Of a DNA stretch of 21,935 nt, positions 16,511 through 21,935 are shown in pieces. Each line of letters opens with the position of its first letter. Position 1 is the stretch's first letter. The notes under the pieces are model-generated. The model was not told where the DNA came from and searched no databases. It worked only from the letters and a program-made list of their open reading frames with translations. Origin of the DNA: SZUA-430 sp034440355 (GTDB taxonomy: Bacteria > Pseudomonadota > Alphaproteobacteria > Micropepsales > Micropepsaceae); NCBI GenBank assembly GCA_034440355.1, contig JAWXBY010000040.1, positions 1-21,935 on the forward strand. The letters run 5' to 3'. The position numbers and the translations under genes are program-made.

Positions 16511-16538
16511 TTGGCGATCGCTCACCGCACATGCTCAC
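16511..16538 (+). promoter_or_regulatory. Weak promoter candidate for the beta-lactamase gene
   Basis: TTGGCG (16511-16516) and GCTCAC (16533-16538) are 16 bases apart, the same spacing as the TTGGCA/CTAGCC elements of the P450 genes. Transcription would then start at or just before ATG 16547, giving a leaderless mRNA. This would explain why no Shine-Dalgarno site is visible. Speculative. Confidence 0.2.
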
Positions 16539-16546
16539 CTCCGCGC

Positions 16547-17446
16547 ATGACACAGCACCTCTCCCGCCGCACGCTCATCGCCGCCGCAACGGCGGCCGTG
16601 ACCATCCTCCCCGCCGCCGCGCGCACAAAGATCGATCTCGACCAGCGCGCGCTCACGGACCTCGAACGCAAATCTGGCGGCAGGCTCGGCGTCTGCATCC
16701 TCGACACCGCGACCGGCCGCCGCCTGGGCCACCGCATGGACGAACGCTTCGCCATGTGTTCGACGTTCAAGCTCCCGCTCGCCGCCGCCATCATGCGCGA
16801 AGCGGACCGAGGCAAACTGAGCCTCGACACCGTCGTGCCCATCACCAAGGCCGACCTCGTGCCGTACGCACCCGTCGTCGAAGCAAATTTGACCAAGGGC
16901 GGCATGACCATCCGCGCGCTCGCGGAAGGCGCGCAAAAGCAAAGCGACAACGCCGCCGCGAATCTGCTTCTGAAACAAATCGGCGGCCCCGCAGGCTTCA
17001 CGCAGTTCTTCCGCGACCTCGGCGATCAAGTCACACGCGCCGACAGGTTCGAACCCGAAATGAACCGCTGGAAACCCGGCGACGACCGCGACACCACGAC
17101 ACCCGCCGCCAAGGCCGCAACCGTCGCGAAATTTCTGACCGGCGACATCCTTGCGCCCGCTTCGCGCGATCTCCTCATCCAATGGATGATCGACACCAAG
17201 ACGGGCGCGAAACGCATCCGCGCAGGTCTGCCGAAAGACTGGCGCGCTGGCGATAAGACCGGCACCGGCTACGACGATGTCTGCGGCAAGGTCAACGACG
17301 TCGCCATCGCCTGGCCGCCCGGCAAGGCGCCGATCATCGTGACCGCCTACTTCAACACCGTGGGCCCCGCCGACGACGTCAGCGACGAAGAACAAGCCGT
17401 CCTCGCCGAGGTCGGCCGTATCGCTGCAGCGTGGGTCCGCGCCTAA
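16547..17446 (+). CDS. Class A beta-lactamase, Tat-exported
   Basis: This 299-residue protein has all the class A serine beta-lactamase motifs: Ser72-x-x-Lys75 (STFK, Ambler 70-73), Ser133-Asp134-Asn135 (SDN, Ambler 130-132), the omega-loop Glu169 in EPEMN (Ambler 166) with DRDTTTP after it, and Lys237-Thr-Gly (KTG, Ambler 234-236). It should hydrolyse beta-lactams in the periplasm. The N terminus LSRRTLIAAA is a twin-arginine (Tat) signal, as in several environmental class A enzymes. Cys71 precedes the catalytic Ser and Cys246 lies soon after KTG; a disulfide is possible and recalls the 69-238 bond of class A carbapenemases, though the second Cys is displaced. ATG 16547 fits the Tat signal; ATG 16487 would put 20 extra residues before it. 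No mobile element is nearby, so it looks chromosomal. Confidence 0.93.
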   Translation: MTQHLSRRTLIAAATAAVTILPAAARTKIDLDQRALTDLERKSGGRLGVCILDTATGRRLGHRMDERFAMCSTFKLPLAAAIMREADRGKLSLDTVVPITKADLVPYAPVVEANLTKGGMTIRALAEGAQKQSDNAAANLLLKQIGGPAGFTQFFRDLGDQVTRADRFEPEMNRWKPGDDRDTTTPAAKAATVAKFLTGDILAPASRDLLIQWMIDTKTGAKRIRAGLPKDWRAGDKTGTGYDDVCGKVNDVAIAWPPGKAPIIVTAYFNTVGPADDVSDEEQAVLAEVGRIAAAWVRA

Positions 17447-17484
17447 ACCGGTGGAACCGATCGAATCTCGTGCCGCCAATTCCC

Positions 17485-17512
17485 TTGGCACACGGGCGAC
17501 GCGGGACTAGCC
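17485..17512 (+). promoter_or_regulatory. Promoter-like element upstream of the first P450
   Basis: TTGGCA (17485-17490), 16 bases, then CTAGCC (17507-17512). The same two boxes with identical spacing, plus flanking CCCTTGGCACAC and GGACTAGCCT, stand before the second P450 gene. Conservation between two otherwise diverged upstream regions argues for function. It lies 40 bases before the ATG. Confidence 0.55.
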
Positions 17513-17552
17513 TTCCTGCAAAGGCCGCTCGATAAGGCCCTGGAGGACACTC

Positions 17553-18800
17553 ATGTCGGCCGCACCACAGGGACACGCAACCAACGCGTGGACGATCCCG
17601 CTTTCGCAAATCGACCCCAGCCAAGCGGAACGCTTCGAGCGGAACGAACACCACGAGATCTTCGCGCGCCTGCGCCGCGACGACCCGGTTCACTACTGCG
17701 CCGACAGCCCCTTCGGTCCCTATTGGTCGATCACCCGCTTCAAAGACATCGTCCAAGTCGAAACCAGCCACACGATCTTCTCGTCCTTCCCCGAGATCGT
17801 CATCGGCGACGGTCCGGAGGATTTCCGCCCGCCGATGTTCATCGCCATGGACCCGCCCGCGCACGGCGAACAGCGCAAGATCGTCAACCCCGCCGTCGGC
17901 CCGCAGCGCCTGATGGAACTTGAACCCATCATCCGCGAACGCGCGGGCAAAATCCTGGACGACCTGCCGCGCGGCGAGACCTTCAACTGGGTCGATCGCG
18001 TCTCGGTCGAACTCACGACGCAGATGCTGGCGATCCTCTTCGACTTCCCGTTCGAAGACCGCCACCTGCTGCCCTATTGGTCCGACGCCGCAACGACGGC
18101 TGAGACCATCGGCAACGACTCCCTCCCCATGGCCAAGCGCCAAGAGATCCTGATGGAATGCCTCGCCTACTTCACGCGCCTCTGGAACAGCCGCGTGAAC
18201 AGCGACAACCCGCAATTCGATTTCATCTCCCTGCTCGCGCGCAGCCCGTCGACGCGCGACATGCACAAAGACCCGATGCACTTCTTAGGGACATTGATGC
18301 TGCTCATCGTCGGCGGCAACGACACCACGCGCAATTCGATCTCCGGCGGCATCGTCGCCTTGAACGAATTCCCGGCCGAGTACGACAAGATCCGCGCCAA
18401 CCCCTCGCTCGTCCCGTCGATGGTCTCCGAAATCATCCGCTACCAGACGCCGGTCTCGCACATGCGCCGCAACGCGGCGGCCGACGGCATCGTCGCCGGC
18501 AAGACGATCAAAAAGGGCGACAAGGTCGTCCTCTGGTACGCCTCCGGCAACCGCGACGAGACCGAGATCGACCGCCCGGCGGAGTTCATCATCGACCGCC
18601 CGAACCCGCGCCACCATCTGTCGTTCGGCTTCGGCGTCCACCGCTGCATGGGCAACCGCGCCGCCGAAATGCAGCTCAAGATCGTCTGGGAAGAGGTCCT
18701 GAAGCGCTTCAAGCGCGTCGAACTCGTGGGCGAACCCGTCCGCCTCAAGTCGAACTTCATCAACGGCTTCATCGACTTGCCGGTCCGCGTCGTCGTCTGA
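17553..18800 (+). CDS. Cytochrome P450, CYP153-like (first copy)
   Basis: This is a 415-residue soluble bacterial P450. The I-helix oxygen-binding motif GGNDTTRN has Asp257-Thr258-Thr259, the ExxR motif is Glu293-Arg296 (EIIR), and the haem loop FGFGVHRCMGNR places the haem-ligating Cys at 365. The overall sequence, including FGPYWSITRFKDI, ELTTQMLAILFDFPFEDR and LIVGGNDTTRNSISGG, resembles the CYP153 family as I remember it. That family hydroxylates terminal positions of alkanes and related chains with ferredoxin and ferredoxin reductase. Those partners are not in the window. GGAGG-type ribosome binding is supplied by CTGGAGGAC at 17540-17548. It is the first of two tandem copies with their own matching promoter elements. 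Substrate is unproven. Confidence 0.93.
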   Translation: MSAAPQGHATNAWTIPLSQIDPSQAERFERNEHHEIFARLRRDDPVHYCADSPFGPYWSITRFKDIVQVETSHTIFSSFPEIVIGDGPEDFRPPMFIAMDPPAHGEQRKIVNPAVGPQRLMELEPIIRERAGKILDDLPRGETFNWVDRVSVELTTQMLAILFDFPFEDRHLLPYWSDAATTAETIGNDSLPMAKRQEILMECLAYFTRLWNSRVNSDNPQFDFISLLARSPSTRDMHKDPMHFLGTLMLLIVGGNDTTRNSISGGIVALNEFPAEYDKIRANPSLVPSMVSEIIRYQTPVSHMRRNAAADGIVAGKTIKKGDKVVLWYASGNRDETEIDRPAEFIIDRPNPRHHLSFGFGVHRCMGNRAAEMQLKIVWEEVLKRFKRVELVGEPVRLKSNFINGFIDLPVRVVV

Positions 18801-18804
18801 CCCC

Positions 18805-18832
18805 TTGGCACACTCCCGCGCGAGGACTAGCC
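18805..18832 (+). promoter_or_regulatory. Promoter-like element upstream of the second P450
   Basis: TTGGCA (18805-18810), 16 bases, CTAGCC (18827-18832). It starts only 5 bases after the stop of the first P450 and matches the element in front of that gene in boxes, spacing and distance to the ATG (43 versus 40 bases). The second P450 may therefore be transcribed on its own as well as by read-through. Confidence 0.55.
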
Positions 18833-18875
18833 TCCGGATATAGGGCTATTTCATAAAGCCGCCGGAGAAATATCG

Positions 18876-20120
18876 ATGTCAGCCGCACCGCAGAAGCGCG
18901 CGAACGACGCGTGGACGATCCCCTTATCGCAAATCGACGTCGCCAAGGCCGACCGCTTTGAGGACGACACCCACTGGGACTACTTCGCCAGGCTGCGCCG
19001 CGACGACCCCGTCCACTACTGCGCCGCGAGCGAGTTCGGCCCCTATTGGTCGGTGACCAAGTTCAACGACATCGTCCAAGTCGAAACCAACCACGCGGTC
19101 TTCTCCTCGAACCGCGACATCGTCATCGGCGATCAGGCCGGCTTCGCCCCGCCGATGTTCATCGCCATGGACCCGCCGGTGCACGACGACCATCGCAAGA
19201 CAGTGACCCCGGCGGTCAACCCGGCCCGTCTCGCCGAACTCGAGCCCATCATCCGCGAACGCGCCGGCAAAATCCTGGACGGCCTACCGCGCAACGAAAC
19301 CTTCAACTGGGTCGACAAGGTCTCGATCGAACTGACGACGCAGATGCTCGCCATCCTCTTCGACTTCCCGTTCGAGGATCGCCACCTTCTGCCGTACTGG
19401 TCCGACATCACCACCTCGACAGAAACCGTGGGCGTGACCACACTGCCGCCCGAGAAGCGCCAGGAAATCCTCGGCGAATGCCTCGCCTACTTCACGCGCC
19501 TGTGGAACGAGCGCGTTAACACCGACAAGCCCGGCTTCGACTTCATCTCGCTCCTCGCGCGCGGCCCCTCGACGAAGGATATGTACAAAGATCCGATGAC
19601 GTATCTGGGCACGCTGATGCTCCTGATCGTCGGCGGCAACGATACGACGCGCAACTCGATCTCCGGCGGCGTGGTCGCGCTCAACAAATTCCCGGCCGAA
19701 TACGACAAGCTGCGCGCGAACCCGTCGCTCATCCCCTCGATGGTGTCGGAAATCATCCGCTACCAGACACCGCTTTCCCACATGCGCCGCACCGCGACCC
19801 AAGACGCCATCCTCGGCGGCAAGTCGATCAAAAAGGGTGACAAGGTCATCATGTGGTACATCTCCGGCAACCGCGACGAGACCGCGATCGACAAGCCGGA
19901 CGAATTCATCATCGACCGCGCCAACCCGCGCCATCACCTCTCGTTCGGCTTCGGCATCCACCGCTGCATGGGCAACCGCGTGGCCGAGATGCAGCTGAAG
20001 ATCGTCTGGGAAGAAATCCTCAAACGCTTCCCCCGCATCGACCTGGTCGACGAACCCGTGCGCGTAAAATCCAACTTCGTCCACGGCTTCACCGACGTCA
20101 TGGTGCGAATCCCCGGGTAA
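18876..20120 (+). CDS. Cytochrome P450, CYP153-like (second copy)
   Basis: This 414-residue P450 is a close paralogue of the gene just upstream and aligns along its whole length. I-helix Asp256-Thr-Thr (GGNDTTRN), ExxR (EIIR) and haem Cys364 (FGFGIHRCMGNR) are all intact, so both copies should be active. Differences cluster in the first 70 residues, in residues about 185-200 (SDITTSTETVGVTTLPPEKR versus the first copy's SDAATTAETIGNDSLPMAKR), near the F-G region that shapes substrate access in P450s, and in scattered surface positions. This suggests the copies have split substrate range. GGAGAAA at 18863-18869 supports the ATG. The DUF1295 membrane protein follows 16 bp downstream, probably in the same transcript. 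Confidence 0.93.
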   Translation: MSAAPQKRANDAWTIPLSQIDVAKADRFEDDTHWDYFARLRRDDPVHYCAASEFGPYWSVTKFNDIVQVETNHAVFSSNRDIVIGDQAGFAPPMFIAMDPPVHDDHRKTVTPAVNPARLAELEPIIRERAGKILDGLPRNETFNWVDKVSIELTTQMLAILFDFPFEDRHLLPYWSDITTSTETVGVTTLPPEKRQEILGECLAYFTRLWNERVNTDKPGFDFISLLARGPSTKDMYKDPMTYLGTLMLLIVGGNDTTRNSISGGVVALNKFPAEYDKLRANPSLIPSMVSEIIRYQTPLSHMRRTATQDAILGGKSIKKGDKVIMWYISGNRDETAIDKPDEFIIDRANPRHHLSFGFGIHRCMGNRVAEMQLKIVWEEILKRFPRIDLVDEPVRVKSNFVHGFTDVMVRIPG

Positions 20121-20136
20121 CGGCAAAGCGCACCGG

Positions 20137-20928
20137 ATGATCATCGCCGCCCTCCTCACCGTGAACGCGATCGTCACGGCGCTCTGCTTCGTCGCACTCT
20201 GGCTCATCTCGATGCGCCTGAAAGACGTCAGCTTCATCGACGCCTGGTGGGCGCTCGGCCTCGTCGTCATCGCAGGCGTCAGCTTCATGAATGCGAAGCC
20301 GGGCGCGCCGCACGCGATGCTGCTCGCCACACTCTGCGCCATCTGGGGCCTACGCCTCGGTGGTTATCTCCTCTGGCGCTGGCGCCAACACGGCGCCGAC
20401 CGCCGCTACGTCAAAATCCTCGCACGGTCGCAAGCCCAAGGCTGGAGCTTCGCGGCAGCCTCGTTCCTCTTCGTCTTCGCCCTGCAAGCCCCGCTGCAAT
20501 TCATCGTCAGCCTCCCCGTCCAACTCGGCCAACTGTCCCCGCATCTCGAACTTGGCGCACTCGCGTGGGCTGGCGCGGCCCTCGCCGCAACCGGCATCAT
20601 CTTCGAATCGATCGGCGACTGGCAGCTCACAGCCTTCCGCGCCAACCCGGCGAACAACGGCAAAGTCCTCGACACCGGCCTCTGGCGCTACACCCGCCAC
20701 CCGAACTATTTCGGCGATGCGTGCGTCTGGTGGGGCCTCTGGCTGATCGCCGCCGACGCCGGCTTCGGCGCCTGGACCCTCCCCGGCCCCGTCCTCATCA
20801 CCTACCTGCTGACCAGCCTCAGCGGCGTACCGACCGTCGAGAACCACCTCAAACGCAGCCGCCCCGACTACGAAGCCTACGTCGCCCGAACCTCCGGCTT
20901 CATCCCGCTGCCGCCCAAGCGTGCTTGA
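20137..20928 (+). CDS. DUF1295 / steroid 5-alpha-reductase-superfamily membrane protein
   Basis: This 263-residue protein has about six or seven membrane segments. It carries the DUF1295 marks: DVSFIDAWWALG near residues 30-41, RLGGYLLWRWRQHGADRRY, GDWQL, and the C-terminal TGLWRYTRHPNYFGD with a WWG shortly after. The last block resembles the NADPH-binding end of steroid 5-alpha reductases and isoprenylcysteine methyltransferases. A membrane-bound reductase of a lipid-like enone or related substrate is possible, but DUF1295 members have no settled reaction. It starts 16 bp after the second P450, which places it in the same pathway by context. The ribosome-binding site is weak. Confidence 0.88.
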   Translation: MIIAALLTVNAIVTALCFVALWLISMRLKDVSFIDAWWALGLVVIAGVSFMNAKPGAPHAMLLATLCAIWGLRLGGYLLWRWRQHGADRRYVKILARSQAQGWSFAAASFLFVFALQAPLQFIVSLPVQLGQLSPHLELGALAWAGAALAATGIIFESIGDWQLTAFRANPANNGKVLDTGLWRYTRHPNYFGDACVWWGLWLIAADAGFGAWTLPGPVLITYLLTSLSGVPTVENHLKRSRPDYEAYVARTSGFIPLPPKRA

Positions 20929-20956
20929 GCCGCCGATCGAATAACGGGGACACCAC

Positions 20957-21220
20957 TCAAAGCTTCCCATTCGTGGGCGTTTCGGCTTGAGAGGCAGCTT
21001 CGCCGCCTTCTCCCGAACCGCACGGTCCGATCAAATCGCGGACGATCTCATTGTGCGAACTCTCACCCTCACAGACTTGCGCGGCCTCGCGCGGCGGCGC
21101 GGTGAACGTCGCCGGAAACGCGGCCTCCAACCCGATAACCACGACATAGACGAGCCAATAAGCCGCAATCACAAATCCGGCAACGGCGGTGCTCGCGGAA
21201 TGAATGGTCGGAAGGGGCAT
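20957..21220 (-). CDS. Small single-span membrane protein
   Basis: This 87-residue protein has one strong hydrophobic segment (residues about 11-36, AVAGFVIAAYWLVYVVVIGL) and a polar tail with two cysteines (QVCEG and GPCGSG). A good ribosome-binding site, GAGGAG, lies 9 bases upstream of the start on the minus strand, and a perfect -35 TTGACA lies further up, so I take it as real. It diverges from the winged-helix regulator gene and converges on the DUF1295 gene. It may be controlled by that regulator. No family recognised. Confidence 0.65.
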   Translation of the reverse strand: MPLPTIHSASTAVAGFVIAAYWLVYVVVIGLEAAFPATFTAPPREAAQVCEGESSHNEIVRDLIGPCGSGEGGEAASQAETPTNGKL

Positions 21221-21236
21221 GTGCTTATCTCCTCTG

Positions 21237-21265
21237 AACGATCAATCGTGTGTGAGCGATGTCAA
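21237..21265 (-). promoter_or_regulatory. Candidate promoter of the small membrane protein
   Basis: Read on the minus strand, TTGACA (21265-21260) is a perfect -35 box. At 17 bases the -10 position (21242-21237) is ATCGTT, a poor match. The element lies 16-45 bases before the start codon. Confidence 0.35.
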
Positions 21266-21306
21266 TCTCGGCGGAGAAAGAGATACGCGCCTTCGCACAT
21301 GCGGTG

Positions 21307-21334
21307 TAATGAACAGACCTGAAATCACCTGAAA
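21307..21334 (+). promoter_or_regulatory. Helically phased TGAA repeats, candidate operator
   Basis: TGAA occurs at 21310, 21320 and 21330, exactly 10 bp apart; the last two are within identical ACCTGAAA octamers (21317-21324 and 21327-21334). OmpR-type winged-helix proteins bind head-to-tail direct repeats spaced about one helical turn apart, and such a regulator is encoded 31 bp downstream. An autoregulatory or divergent-promoter operator is a reasonable inference. Confidence 0.45.
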
Positions 21335-21364
21335 CGATCTGCAAGTGTGCGGAGTGAACTGCCG

Positions 21365-21935
21365 ATGGGAAACCGTGTGTCGACGATCGAACTGCGCGTG
21401 ACGCAGCGTCAACTGCTCGTCGACGGCGTCCTCGTGACGCTCGGCGCCCGCGCGTTCGACGTCTTGTTGGCGCTCGCGAATCGCCGAGGCAGCATCGTCA
21501 CCAAAGCCGAATTATTCGCCGCCGCTTGGGCCGGCATCGTCGTCGACGATAACAATCTGCAAGCCCAGGTCAGCGCGCTCCGCAAGGCCCTCGGCTCCGA
21601 CGCGATCGCGACCGTTCCCCAGCGCGGCTATCAACTCGTGATCCCGCCGAATGTGCGCCTAATCGTACAAACTGCCGACGCGCTGGCGCCGCAGGTGACA
21701 CACACCGAACCGCTGCTCGCCGTCCTGCCGTTCGACAACCTCTCGAACGACGCCGAGATGCAGTTCTTCAGCGAGGGCGTCAGCGACGAACTCCTGCAGC
21801 GCCTGAGCCGCGGCGCCAATCTAAGAGTCATCGGCCGCACATCAAGTTTCCAATTCCGCGGTGAGCGCAAAAGCGAGGCAGCCAACGCCTTGAAATGCAC
21901 TCACGTCCTCGACGGCTCGATCCGCCGCGCGGCGG
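21365..21935 (+). CDS. Winged-helix (OmpR/CadC-type) / TolB-like regulator, 3' truncated
   Basis: The frame is open from ATG 21365 to the window edge (190 complete codons seen). Residues about 15-94 form a transcriptional regulatory winged helix (LGARAFDVLLALANRRGSIV, DDNNLQAQVSALRKALG, TVPQRGYQL). Residues from about 116 match the TolB-like domain of the cyclase protein in this window (LLAVLPFDNLS, FSEGVSDELL, VIGRTSSFQFRGERKSEA, VLDGSIRRA). Unlike CadC, no membrane segment separates them, so it is probably a soluble DNA-binding protein. TPR repeats are expected beyond the edge, as in relatives. GGAG at 21351-21354 supports the start. Signal and target genes unknown; phased repeats just upstream may be its site. 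Confidence 0.88.
   Translation, partial: MGNRVSTIELRVTQRQLLVDGVLVTLGARAFDVLLALANRRGSIVTKAELFAAAWAGIVVDDNNLQAQVSALRKALGSDAIATVPQRGYQLVIPPNVRLIVQTADALAPQVTHTEPLLAVLPFDNLSNDAEMQFFSEGVSDELLQRLSRGANLRVIGRTSSFQFRGERKSEAANALKCTHVLDGSIRRAA

Noticed and set aside
16547..17446. Beta-lactamase as a recently acquired mobile resistance gene
   Set aside because: No transposase, integrase, inverted repeats or composition shift is seen around it; codon use matches the neighbours.
17485..17512. A sigma-54 promoter, because TTGGCAC resembles the -24 box
   Set aside because: The required TTGC at -12, five bases after TGGCAC, is absent before both P450 genes; the conserved partner box is CTAGCC at a sigma-70-like distance.

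Overview
This GC-rich window, with G or C in most third codon positions, reads like a free-living alphaproteobacterium. The best single clue is a perfect GGAAC-N16-CGTT element at 8446-8470, the consensus of the EcfG general-stress sigma factor, which is restricted to Alphaproteobacteria. CYP153-type P450s, class III cyclase/TolB-like/TPR proteins and Tat- and lipo-exported enzymes fit that group, perhaps Caulobacterales or a relative; the order is a guess. I see no tRNA, rRNA, insertion sequence, phage gene or CRISPR array.

Left part (1-8432), cell envelope and proteolysis. A small secreted protein converges on a prolyl-oligopeptidase-family lipoprotein. Next comes a membrane-anchored, Ala-rich protein built almost entirely from 10-residue repeats and carrying a 393-bp-offset internal duplication, closed by a strong terminator. 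Two genes then form a likely operon: a 976-residue exported protein joining an HExxH metallopeptidase domain, a beta-propeller and a probable outer-membrane barrel, and a PrsW-type intramembrane protease with a long soluble tail.

Middle part (8433-14031), stress and signalling. The EcfG-type promoter precedes a SnoaL/DUF4440-like gene and a PRC-barrel lipoprotein that overlap by ATGA. A large TPR lipoprotein with a perfect 12-bp terminator hairpin follows, then a small secreted protein, then a class III nucleotide-cyclase-domain protein fused to a TolB-like domain and TPRs. The cyclase has Asn where the adenine-selecting Lys is expected.

Right part (14058-20928), small-molecule metabolism. 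A spinster-like MFS transporter diverges from a short-chain dehydrogenase. They are followed by a Tat-exported class A beta-lactamase, two tandem CYP153-like cytochromes P450 that each carry the same promoter-like element, and a DUF1295 membrane protein of the steroid 5-alpha-reductase superfamily. Together these suggest hydroxylation and then oxidation or reduction of a hydrophobic substrate with a dedicated transporter. No ferredoxin or ferredoxin reductase for the P450s lies in the window.

Right edge (20957-21935). A small single-span membrane protein diverges from a truncated regulator with an OmpR/CadC-type winged helix joined to the same TolB-like module found in the cyclase protein. 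Three TGAA motifs spaced exactly 10 bp apart lie just upstream of this regulator. The most novel-looking items are the decapeptide-repeat protein, the peptidase-propeller-barrel/PrsW pair, and the reuse of one TolB-like module behind two different input domains.
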